Part shown: piece after piece, positions 53,697-61,050 of the stretch | How positions within the stretch are numbered: position 1 is the first letter of the stretch | How the letters are laid out: each line of letters begins with the position of its first letter | Assembly (NCBI RefSeq): GCF_001007875.1 | Contig: NZ_CP011412.1 | Location: forward strand, 2,294,001-2,358,000 | Direction: 5' to 3' | DNA: 64,000 bases | Origin: Sedimenticola thiotaurini | GTDB taxonomy: Bacteria; Pseudomonadota; Gammaproteobacteria; Chromatiales; Chromatiaceae | Made by a program: the position numbers and the translations under genes | The notes under the pieces: model-generated | What the model saw: only the letters and a program-made list of their open reading frames with translations | Databases searched by the model: none | What the model was told of the DNA's origin: nothing

Positions 53697-53727
53697 TGGT
53701 TTACAAACTTATACAGCCTGTTCATTA
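53697..53727 (+). promoter_or_regulatory. Tor-box-like operator upstream of torA
   Basis: TGGTTTACAA (53697-53706) and CTGTTCATTA (53718-53727) are again 21 bases apart, and the latter matches the TorR box at 8 of 10 positions. The surrounding sequence (GTTTACAAACTTATACAG, CATAGGTACGGTATTTACC) parallels the torC operator. This implies that torA has its own TorR-controlled promoter. Confidence 0.7.
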
Positions 53728-53852
53728 CCCATAGGTACGGTATTTACCTTCGGCTGATATACAAGAACAGACTTTTGAATAAACAGTAGATATCAGGCGG
53801 AAGCATCTCGTGAGAAGCCCCGCTTTGGCTAAATGGAAAAGGAGAATTGACC

Positions 53853-56315
53853 ATGTCATCATCCCGTTCGAATCATATATCACGCCGTGATTTTCTGAAG
53901 AGCGTATCGGCAATTGGCGCGCTTGGGGCGATCTCACCATCCCTGCTGATGTCAGGGGCCGCCTATGCCGCAGCCAATGGCGAAGTGCTCACCGGTTCTC
54001 ACTGGGGCGCTTTCCGGGCTGAGGTCAAGGATGGCCGCTGGGTCGGCGTCAAACCCTGGGAAGGGGATCCCCATCCCTCGCACCAGCTGAAAGGCGTTAT
54101 GGATTCGGTCTATTCCGCCTCGCGCATCAAGTATCCGATGGTGCGGCGTGCTTTCCTGGAGAAGGGTCCAGGCGCTGCGGTTGAAGAGCGGGGCGCCGGC
54201 GACTTTGTCCGCGTCTCCTGGGACAAGGCTCTCGACCTGGTGGCGAACGAACTGAAACGGGTCAACAAGACCTATGGACCGGAAGGCGTCTATGCCGGCT
54301 CCTATGGCTGGAAGAGCTCCGGCAAACTGCACAACTGCCAGAGTCTGCTGCGGCGGGCACTCAACGTTGGCCTGAATGGCGGCTTCGTCAACAGCACCGG
54401 CGATTATTCAACTGCCGCCTCCCAGGTGATCATGCCCCACGTTATGGGTACGCTGGAAGTTTACGAACAGCAGACGGTCTGGCCCGTGGTGGTCGAGCAT
54501 ACCGATACCCTGGTGTTCTGGGGCGCCGATCCGGTTAAGACCAACCAGATCAGCTGGACCGTGGCCGATCACGACACCTACACCTATCTGCAGGAGTTCA
54601 AGGATACCGGTAAGAAGGTGATCTGCATCGACCCGTTCAAGACCGAGACTGCCAAGTTCTTCAACGCCGAGTGGATCCCCATCCGTCCCCATACCGATAC
54701 CGCGCTGATGCTGGGTGTCGCCCATACCCTCTATGTGGAAGGTAAACACGACGCCGATTTCCTTGACGAGTACACCTTCGGCTTTGACAAATTCCTGCCC
54801 TACCTGATGGGTGAGACCGACGGCACTCCCAAGTCCGCCGAGTGGGCCGCTAACATCTGTGAAGTTCCCGCAGAACAGATTAAATCCCTCGCCAACCTGT
54901 TCACGGAAGGTCGCACCATGCTGGCCAGCGGCTGGTCAATTCAGCGTCAGCACCATGGCGAACAGTCCCACTGGATGCTGGTAACACTGGCTTCCATGCT
55001 GGGCCAGATCGGCCTGCCGGGTGGTGGCTTCGGTCTCAGCTACCACTACTCCTGCGGCGGCTGCCCGTCCGCAACCAGCCCGATTTTGCCGGGCATCACC
55101 GACGGCGGCCAGGCTGTTGAAGGGGCCGCATGGCTGAGTAATGCCGGCGCTGCCAACATTCCGGTCTCCCGCGTGGTCGAGATGCTGGAGAACCCGGGTG
55201 GTGACTTCGACTTCAACGGCAAACGGGCCAAGTATCCCAATGCAAAACTGGCCTACTGGGTCGGTGGTAATCCGTTCGCCCATCACCAGGATCGCAACCG
55301 CATGATCAAGGCGTGGCAGAAACTGGAGACGGTGGTGGTTCAGGATTTCCAATGGACCGCGACTGCCCGCTTCGCCGACATCGTGCTGCCCGCCACTTCA
55401 TCCTATGAGCGTAACGATATCGAACACATCGGTGACTACTCACTGAAGGCGATCCTGGCCATGAAGAAAGTGATCGATCCGGTTTTCGAAGCCCGCAATG
55501 ACTACGACATCTTTGCCGACATTGCCGAGCGCCTGGGTAACCGGGAAGCCTTCACCGAAGGCAAGAGCGAGCTGGAGTGGATCCAGTCCTTCTATAGCGA
55601 AGCTGAGAAACAGGGTCAGGCCCAGCAGATGGATGTTCCGGACTTTGAAAGCTTCTGGAAAGAGGGTGTGGCCGTATTCCCGATCTCTGACGAGGCGAAA
55701 CAGTTTGTCCGCTATGGTGATTATCGTGAAGATCCCCTGTTGGAGCCCCTGGGTACCCCGACCGGCAAGATCGAGATCTATTCGAAAAATATCGAGAAGA
55801 TGAACTACGACGATTGTCCTCCCCACCCGACCTGGATGGAGCCGATCGAACGCCTGAATGGTCCTGGTGCCAAGTACCCGCTCCACATCAATTCGTCACA
55901 CCCCAATGATCGTCTGCACTCCCAGTTGTGCGGTACGGTGCTGCGGGAGAGCTATGCGGTGGCCGGACGTGAGCCCTGTGTCATCAATCCCCAGGATGCA
56001 GCAGCGCGGGGTATCAAAGACGGTGACGTGGTAAGGGTCTTCAATGATCGCGGTCAGGTTCTGGCCGGCGCAATCATCAGTGAGGACACCCGGCCCGGCG
56101 TTATCCGGCTCTACGAGGGGGGCTGGTACAACCCGGTTGAAGGTGGCAAACCCGGCTCACTGGACGCCTATGGTGACGTCAACTGCCTGACCCCGGGCCT
56201 GGGTACCTCCAAACTGGCCCAGGGCAACTGCGGTCATACCGGACTGGCCGACGTGGAGAAGTTCACCGGCACCCTGCCGGAAGTGACCGTGTTTGACGCC
56301 CCGAAAGGAGCCTGA
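53853..56315 (+). CDS. torA: Periplasmic molybdopterin TMAO/DMSO reductase
   Basis: An 820-residue enzyme of the TorA/DorA group with a Tat signal (HISRRDFLKSV; RR at 11-12). The ATG has GGAG 8 bases upstream. The predicted Mo-ligand Ser is S186 in TGDYSTAASQVIMPH, followed by VYEQQTVWPVVVEHTDTLVF and HHGEQSHWMLVTLASMLGQI. The active-site segment is GSYGWKSSGK: Tyr151 corresponds to Tyr114 of Rhodobacter DMSO reductase, a position occupied by Thr in E. coli TorA as far as I recall. It may therefore reduce S-oxides as well as TMAO. It receives electrons from TorC. Confidence 0.93.
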   Translation: MSSSRSNHISRRDFLKSVSAIGALGAISPSLLMSGAAYAAANGEVLTGSHWGAFRAEVKDGRWVGVKPWEGDPHPSHQLKGVMDSVYSASRIKYPMVRRAFLEKGPGAAVEERGAGDFVRVSWDKALDLVANELKRVNKTYGPEGVYAGSYGWKSSGKLHNCQSLLRRALNVGLNGGFVNSTGDYSTAASQVIMPHVMGTLEVYEQQTVWPVVVEHTDTLVFWGADPVKTNQISWTVADHDTYTYLQEFKDTGKKVICIDPFKTETAKFFNAEWIPIRPHTDTALMLGVAHTLYVEGKHDADFLDEYTFGFDKFLPYLMGETDGTPKSAEWAANICEVPAEQIKSLANLFTEGRTMLASGWSIQRQHHGEQSHWMLVTLASMLGQIGLPGGGFGLSYHYSCGGCPSATSPILPGITDGGQAVEGAAWLSNAGAANIPVSRVVEMLENPGGDFDFNGKRAKYPNAKLAYWVGGNPFAHHQDRNRMIKAWQKLETVVVQDFQWTATARFADIVLPATSSYERNDIEHIGDYSLKAILAMKKVIDPVFEARNDYDIFADIAERLGNREAFTEGKSELEWIQSFYSEAEKQGQAQQMDVPDFESFWKEGVAVFPISDEAKQFVRYGDYREDPLLEPLGTPTGKIEIYSKNIEKMNYDDCPPHPTWMEPIERLNGPGAKYPLHINSSHPNDRLHSQLCGTVLRESYAVAGREPCVINPQDAAARGIKDGDVVRVFNDRGQVLAGAIISEDTRPGVIRLYEGGWYNPVEGGKPGSLDAYGDVNCLTPGLGTSKLAQGNCGHTGLADVEKFTGTLPEVTVFDAPKGA

Positions 56316-56332
56316 ACCCACGCTCCACTTTG

Positions 56333-56358
56333 AGGTGGGCATTCGGGCCCACCTTTTT
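56333..56358 (+). terminator. Intrinsic terminator after torA
   Basis: AGGTGGGC and GCCCACCT form a perfect 8-base stem around ATTCGG, followed by four further T. It lies 17 bases after the torA stop and ends only 17 bases before the dehalogenase ATG, so the next gene depends on read-through. Confidence 0.9.
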
Positions 56359-56374
56359 CAACCGAGGAAAAACA

Positions 56375-57247
56375 ATGCCAAGTGCAAAAGATCCTTTTGA
56401 ACGCAAGTACCAAACGATCCATGGCGTACCCATGGCTTATGTGGATGAAGGCGAAGGCTCGCCGGTGGTATTTCTGCATGGCAACCCGACCTGCTCCTAT
56501 ATCTGGCGCAACGTAATCCCCTATCTGCAAGGATCCCGACGCTGTATCGCACCGGACCTGGTGGGCATGGGTGATTCCGGCAAGTTGCCGGACTCCGGAC
56601 CTGACAGCTACACCTACGCCGATCACCGCAAGTATCTGTTTGGCCTGCTCGATGCACTTGACTTGGGGAACGATGTCACCCTGGTTCTGCATGACTGGGG
56701 CGGTGCACTGGGGTTTGACTGGGCCCGCAATCACGCCGATCAGGTAAAAGGGATCGCCTACATGGAAGCGATGACCATGCCCCTGACCTGGGAACTGATG
56801 CCTGAGTCAGCCATTGAGGCGTTCAAGGGGTTCCGTACAGAAGGCGTCGGCGAAAAGATGTGCCTGGAAGACAACATGTTCGTGGAACAGGTTATCCCCA
56901 TGGCGGTAATCCGGGAACTCGGTGAGGAAGAGCGCGCCGCTTACCGCAAACCCTACCTGGAACCGGGAGAGGGCCGTCGTCCCACGTTGACCTGGCCTCG
57001 ACAGATTCCGATCGAGGGGGAACCGGCGGATGTGACTGCCGCACTGGAGGCCAATTGTGAATGGCTGCAGCAGTCGCCGGTTCGGAAACTGCTGTTTCGG
57101 GTTGAACCCGGAATGATGGTCACCGGAAAAGTACTGGAGTTCTGTCAATCCCTGCCCAATCAGACCGAAGTGGCGGTCAAGGGTGCCCACTATGTACAGG
57201 AGGATTCACCGGACGAAATCGGAAAGGCGATTGCCGAATGGATTTAA
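56375..57247 (+). CDS. Haloalkane dehalogenase (LinB/DhaA-like, HLD-II type)
   Basis: A 290-residue alpha/beta hydrolase with GAGG upstream of the ATG. Catalytic positions align with LinB shifted by about one: Asn37 in HGNPTCSYIWRN (halide), nucleophile Asp107 in VLHDWGGALGF with Trp108 (halide), acid Glu131 in AYMEAMTMP, and His272 in KGAHYVQEDSP. An Asp nucleophile together with the Asn/Trp halide pair marks a true haloalkane dehalogenase rather than an esterase. It hydrolyses halogenated alkanes to alcohol and halide; the natural substrate in a marine bacterium may be algal halocarbons (inference). It sits between two Tor-related genes. Confidence 0.9.
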   Translation: MPSAKDPFERKYQTIHGVPMAYVDEGEGSPVVFLHGNPTCSYIWRNVIPYLQGSRRCIAPDLVGMGDSGKLPDSGPDSYTYADHRKYLFGLLDALDLGNDVTLVLHDWGGALGFDWARNHADQVKGIAYMEAMTMPLTWELMPESAIEAFKGFRTEGVGEKMCLEDNMFVEQVIPMAVIRELGEEERAAYRKPYLEPGEGRRPTLTWPRQIPIEGEPADVTAALEANCEWLQQSPVRKLLFRVEPGMMVTGKVLEFCQSLPNQTEVAVKGAHYVQEDSPDEIGKAIAEWI

Positions 57248-57298
57248 TTAACAGTTTACCAAGTAACACGATTCACTTTTCATGAGCGTTTAACCCTC

Positions 57299-57365
57299 AA
57301 GGTCTCGGTTCCGATGAACGTCATTCAACATCATGATCCACTGTTCCGGGTAATCCCGAGACCTT
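57299..57365 (+). promoter_or_regulatory. Long-loop inverted repeat with T-run spanning the start of the TorC-like gene
   Basis: AAGGTCTCGG (57299-57308) and CCGAGACCTT (57356-57365) are perfectly complementary, and nine T in total end the second arm. The first arm contains the likely ribosome-binding site (AAGGT) and the loop holds the ATG at 57314. It could act as an attenuator or translation switch; alternatively it terminates the dehalogenase transcript. Confidence 0.45.
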
Positions 57366-57982
57366 TTTTTTTAATTTTTATTATCGCCATCACACTGCAA
57401 TTCACCCCGCTGTTGACCACAGCCGAAGGGGCCAAACCATTCTTTACCAACAGAACAGTAAAAGTCCGTCTGCAACCCGATAAAAGCGACAAGCCCGTCG
57501 GTCGTCTGTTTGTGGCATCCCCGCTGCGGGTACTGGACCGGAAGCCGGGCTGGCTTCGGGTATCATTGAAAGGCTGGTACCAGGAGGGAGCCAAACGGGT
57601 ACTGTATGCACTGCCGGGCAAACGGATCTTTACCCTGGTACTCGGCCGTTCCGCGGCGGCGGAACTGCGCGAACTCACCAGCCAGACCGATGGGGATACC
57701 GGGCTCACCTGGACAGAGGCGGTGTTTGAAGGCTGGATCCAGGACCAGGCGATTACCGACGACCTGGATAGCATCTGGAGTGCGGCCTGGGATCTGTTTG
57801 CTACCCGCTGCACGGTTTGTCATCAACGGCGTATCCCCGACAAGTACACCGCCAACCAGTGGGGTGCACTACTCAAGGTGATGGGGCCACGCACCGGCTT
57901 GCCGAAAGATGACCAGCAACTGATTCTCAAATATCTTCAGCACCACGCCCGGGACACGATCGACAACCAGGCAAGCAACTAG
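57314..57982 (+). CDS. Stand-alone TorC C-terminal-like monohaem cytochrome
   Basis: A 222-residue exported protein. An unusually long leader (to about residue 38) contains FFLIFIIAITLQF. The mature part parallels the C-terminal half of the torC product here: LYALPGKRIFTLVLG against LYALQGKRIFSAALG, ANQWGALLKVM against ANQWIGTLKAM, and LKYLQHHARDT against LQKYLQFNAQDT. It has one haem motif, CTVCH (166-170), and lacks the NapC/NirT tetrahaem domain. In E. coli the TorC C-terminal domain binds TorA and, when immature, TorS. A free copy may be an extra electron carrier or a sensor. Confidence 0.8.
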   Translation: MNVIQHHDPLFRVIPRPFFLIFIIAITLQFTPLLTTAEGAKPFFTNRTVKVRLQPDKSDKPVGRLFVASPLRVLDRKPGWLRVSLKGWYQEGAKRVLYALPGKRIFTLVLGRSAAAELRELTSQTDGDTGLTWTEAVFEGWIQDQAITDDLDSIWSAAWDLFATRCTVCHQRRIPDKYTANQWGALLKVMGPRTGLPKDDQQLILKYLQHHARDTIDNQASN

Positions 57983-58013
57983 ACATTGACCGGGCTGCTC
58001 TGTTCACCCATGG

Positions 58014-58589
58014 CTAGGGGTGTGACGGCTCAACCTTCCGGCTGCCCTGACGCTCAATAAAGCGTTCAATCATCCGGGCCGAAACCACCCCCACCTGACG
58101 AGCCACGACCTCGCCCTGGGGTGAGACAAGAAAGGAGGTGGGCAATCCAGGGATTGCGCCCAGTGCACTCTGTTGGGTAGGCGGGGAGATCCAGATCGGG
58201 TAGTTAATGGCGAGCTCCCGGATAAAAAAGGCTAACGCCTCCCCATCCAGCTGTTCCATGTTGATACCGATCACAACCGCATCCCGATCCTTATGCCGGG
58301 CATGAAACCGGACCAGCTCCGGTATCTCCTCCAGACAGGGGGTGCACCAGGTCGCCCAGTAATTGAACAGCCGCCACTTCCCTTCAAACTCCACCAGTGA
58401 ACGGGGCTTGCCCTGCAGATCATGCAGTGACTGCTCGCCGGCGCTTGCCAGCCCGGCCAGCAGCAGGCAGCCGAGCAGTAAAATCCAACGTCCCGGGTAG
58501 CTGACACAGGATGGCTTCCGGACCTGCCGCGCCAGCGGATACCTCTGGCGATTCGGGCCGGGTGCTTTGATCTGACAGAGCGTAGCCAT
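58014..58589 (-). CDS. TlpA/ResA-like thiol-disulphide oxidoreductase
   Basis: A 191-residue protein with a long basic N-terminus and a single hydrophobic segment (WILLLGCLLLAGLASA), so it is exported or anchored. The thioredoxin-fold domain has FNYWATWCTPCLEEIPELV with the CxxC pair, then VVIGINMEQLDGEAL and the cis-Pro region GLPTSFLVSPQGEVVARQVG. It should act as a periplasmic reductant, for example of cytochrome apoproteins or metal-site thiols. It starts 2 bases after tonB and closes the TonB operon, and the CcdA-like protein encoded upstream is a plausible electron donor (inference). Confidence 0.88.
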   Translation of the reverse strand: MATLCQIKAPGPNRQRYPLARQVRKPSCVSYPGRWILLLGCLLLAGLASAGEQSLHDLQGKPRSLVEFEGKWRLFNYWATWCTPCLEEIPELVRFHARHKDRDAVVIGINMEQLDGEALAFFIRELAINYPIWISPPTQQSALGAIPGLPTSFLVSPQGEVVARQVGVVSARMIERFIERQGSRKVEPSHP

Positions 58590-58591
58590 GA

Positions 58592-59299
58592 CTACCGGGC
58601 CAGGGTGTATTTCAGATTAAAACTGATTTTGATCGGCAGGCTGAGGGATTCCGGCGAGGCCGGCAGTGGCAAGGCGTTTTTCAGGGCACGCTGGGTCGCC
58701 TTGTTGAGCAGACTATGCCCGCCACCCACCTGCAGACCCTGGATGCGCCCCTGTTCAGCCAGGGTGAAAGTCACTTTCACCAGCCCCTCGATACCCCGAC
58801 GCCGGGCCGGTAGCGGATAGTGCTTGTACTTTTCAATATGCCGCAGCAGCTGGGCAATATAGCGATCCTTTAATTCAGACAGGTTGGGCTGCCGGGGCAC
58901 CACCGGCTCGGTCTTCTCCGGCAGCGGCGGCAACTTCTGCTCCACCACCCGAGGCTGCTCAATCACCTTTTGCGGCTCTGGCTTGGGCTTGGGCTTAGGT
59001 TTCGGCTTAGGCTTGGGTTTCGGCTTAGGCTTGGGCTTGGGCTTCGGTATCGGCTTCGGCTCAGGCTTGGGTTCCGGTTTAACTACCGGCTCCGGTTCGG
59101 GTATTGGCTCCGGTTCTACCGGCACAACTTCAGGCTTTGGTTCCGGAAAGCTTATACGTACCGGGGTGGGATCAGCCTTGGCAATTTTTTCCGGCGCACT
59201 GATCACCTGACTCTGCCAACTATCCATAATGACCAGTAGATGGATGACAATAGAACAGCAGATGGCGAACAGGCGCCAGTTGATATCCCGCGCTATCAC
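58592..59299 (-). CDS. tonB: TonB energy-transducing protein
   Basis: A 235-residue protein with an N-terminal helix (LFAICCSIVIHLLVIMD), a long proline-rich spacer (about 50-112) including an extended Lys-Pro repeat, and a C-terminal TonB domain (YPLPARRRGIEGLVKVTFTL, GHSLLNKATQRALKNALPLP). It transmits proton-motive force from ExbBD to outer-membrane receptors. The ATG overlaps the exbD stop by 4 bases. It is encoded with its own ExbBD pair and with a TonB-dependent receptor, suggesting a dedicated system. Confidence 0.95.
   Translation of the reverse strand: MIARDINWRLFAICCSIVIHLLVIMDSWQSQVISAPEKIAKADPTPVRISFPEPKPEVVPVEPEPIPEPEPVVKPEPKPEPKPIPKPKPKPKPKPKPKPKPKPKPKPEPQKVIEQPRVVEQKLPPLPEKTEPVVPRQPNLSELKDRYIAQLLRHIEKYKHYPLPARRRGIEGLVKVTFTLAEQGRIQGLQVGGGHSLLNKATQRALKNALPLPASPESLSLPIKISFNLKYTLAR
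58979..59078 (-). repeat. Lys-Pro repeat tract in tonB
   Basis: About 100 bases of short repeats (GGCTTGGGCTTAGG units read on the plus strand) encode alternating Lys-Pro. Such tracts vary in length by slippage and set the periplasmic reach of TonB. Confidence 0.85.
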
Positions 59300-59697
59300 G
59301 GCTTCTCGGTTTGAATATCCAGGGCGTCGGCACCGGCCAGGCGGGCCGCATCAATAATCTGCACCGCCATGCCAAAATCGGCCTGTTGGTCACCTTTCAG
59401 GCGTACAAGACTTTTGCCCGGTGAATGGAGTGCCCCCCGTAACACCTCTTCCAGCTCCGCCATCTCGGTCTCAGCGCCATCCACCAGCAGTTGTCCTTCC
59501 GGTGTCAGGGTTACTGTCACGTACTTATCTTCCTCCATCGCGTCGCTACTGCTGGCGGTCGGCAGCTTGATGTCGATCCGCTCCTCCTCGATGAAGTGGG
59601 CCGTCAACATGAAAAACACCAGCAGCAGGAACACGATATCGATCAGTGGCGTCAGGTTCAGCACCACATTGGAGTGTCGTCTGGGTTTAGACCCCAT
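59296..59697 (-). CDS. exbD: ExbD-type proton channel protein
   Basis: A 133-residue protein with a single N-terminal helix containing the essential Asp: LTPLIDIVFLLLVFFML. The periplasmic domain includes ERIDIKLPTASSSD, VTVTLTPEGQLLVDG and VRLKGDQQADFGMAVQIID, as in ExbD/TolR. It forms the proton channel with ExbB to energise TonB. It overlaps the exbB end by 11 bases and the tonB start by 4. Confidence 0.94.
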   Translation of the reverse strand: MGSKPRRHSNVVLNLTPLIDIVFLLLVFFMLTAHFIEEERIDIKLPTASSSDAMEEDKYVTVTLTPEGQLLVDGAETEMAELEEVLRGALHSPGKSLVRLKGDQQADFGMAVQIIDAARLAGADALDIQTEKP

Positions 59698-60349
59698 CCG
59701 TTATTCCTTCCCATTGATGCGGCTGCTCTGCGCTGTCCTGATAGCCCTGCGACTTTCCTTCCCGCTCCAGCAGAAGGGCGATGGTGGTCTCCATATTCTG
59801 ATTGCGCCGCTCCACGGCACCCTCCAGGAAGTGCAACAGGATCAGCAGGGGGATAGCGACCGCCAGGCCGACCCCGGTGGTAATCATCGCTTCCCAGATA
59901 CCACCGGCGAGGGCCTGGGCATCCACTTTGCCTCCTGCCTGCTCAATTACCATGAAAGCTTTGATCATGCCGGTGATGGTACCCAGCAGGCCGAGCAGCG
60001 GTGCGGTGTTGCCCAGAATGCCCAGGGTACGAAGCCCGAACTCCATCCGTTGCAGTTCATCACTGCGCACACGGTTGCCGACACTGCGCAGATCTTCCAC
60101 GTCGTGGGCATCCGCCTGCAGAATTGCATTCACAATACGGTATTCAGGCCCCGGCCTGGCGCCCGCCTGACTCAGCTTATCCGGCTGATTCAACAGGTTC
60201 CCAAGATTCTCCTGCAACGACCGGGGAAGTTTGTGCTGCCGCGCAAAGAGCAACGACCGCTCCAGCACAATAGCCAGGCCGATAGCGGAGTAGCCGACCA
60301 GTATCCAGACAACCGGCCCGCCCTTGGTTAATAGTTCGGCCATATTCAT
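59687..60349 (-). CDS. exbB: ExbB/MotA/TolQ family proton channel protein
   Basis: A 220-residue protein starting at the ATG that overlaps the upstream stop (ATGA). Three helices are visible: WILVGYSAIGLAIVLERSL, then LGNTAPLLGLLGTITGMIKA and WEAMITTGVGLAVAIPLLIL. The motif LRTLGILGNTAPLLGLLGT is diagnostic of ExbB/TolQ. Presence of exbD and tonB next to it supports ExbB rather than TolQ. Confidence 0.93.
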   Translation of the reverse strand: MNMAELLTKGGPVVWILVGYSAIGLAIVLERSLLFARQHKLPRSLQENLGNLLNQPDKLSQAGARPGPEYRIVNAILQADAHDVEDLRSVGNRVRSDELQRMEFGLRTLGILGNTAPLLGLLGTITGMIKAFMVIEQAGGKVDAQALAGGIWEAMITTGVGLAVAIPLLILLHFLEGAVERRNQNMETTIALLLEREGKSQGYQDSAEQPHQWEGITDGV

Positions 60350-61050
60350 GGTGCAATCCACCCCAATACTGTGCCCATACCCATAATGATCAACAGCGTG
60401 ATACTGGCATTTTCCAGTGAATTACCCCAGCGAGCCATGTGCTGTGTCAACTGCTGACCGAAATGGGCGACACCTAATGAAAAGATGACGGTCGGTACCA
60501 ATACTGCACCGATTCCGAAGCCGAACCCTAGCATCATACCCGCTTTTGCGCTACCCGTTGTGGCGGCTGCCAGTATCACCATGGAGAGCGGGGCACAGGG
60601 GTTCAGGGCCATGCCGGCACCCATAAAAAACAGTCCGCCAGGCAACAGCGATACTTTCTCCCCGGGCACGGGTGGAGCCACAACAGCCTGGATTTCACGC
60701 CTTCTATTGGCGCCACAAACGGCCTGGTATCTATACCGCCGCCACAGCAGGGAGAGCGCCACCATGATGGTGGCCCCACCCAGGACCCAGCGTACCCAGG
60801 GTGCAGTGAGCCAGTCCTGCACCACCAGGCCGAGAAACCCGGAGAAAGCACCCAACAGGGCGTAACCTGTCAGGCGACCGGCGGAAAACGGCAACAGGAT
60901 GCGCCAGGCGCCGCGAATACCCTCACCGGTAGCCACAAATACCGGACCCAGGTAGGGCAGGCAGGCGATATTACAGGGGCCAGCTCCAAATCCCAGGCCG
61001 AGCAACAGCACGGCGCTGAAGCTCAGCACAACCGGTTCCAGGGGCATCAT
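60346..61050 (-). CDS. Membrane protein of the CcdA/TauE-SafE-like class
   Basis: A 234-residue protein with about six helices. It has two cysteine-containing motifs within helices, GAGPCNIACLPYLGPV near residue 23 and GMALNPCAPLSMVIL in the second half, arranged as in the DsbD/CcdA transmembrane electron carriers and SafE-type proteins. CcdA proteins move reducing equivalents from cytoplasmic thioredoxin to periplasmic partners, and a TlpA-like protein is encoded in this operon. Transport of sulphite or another anion is the alternative. Its ATG overlaps the stop of the polyferredoxin gene by 4 bases. Confidence 0.75.
   Translation of the reverse strand: MMPLEPVVLSFSAVLLLGLGFGAGPCNIACLPYLGPVFVATGEGIRGAWRILLPFSAGRLTGYALLGAFSGFLGLVVQDWLTAPWVRWVLGGATIMVALSLLWRRYRYQAVCGANRRREIQAVVAPPVPGEKVSLLPGGLFFMGAGMALNPCAPLSMVILAAATTGSAKAGMMLGFGFGIGAVLVPTVIFSLGVAHFGQQLTQHMARWGNSLENASITLLIIMGMGTVLGWIAP

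Noticed and set aside
58884-59210. Gly/Leu/Phe-rich plus-strand repeat protein
   Set aside because: It is the complement of the Lys-Pro tract of tonB, not a gene.
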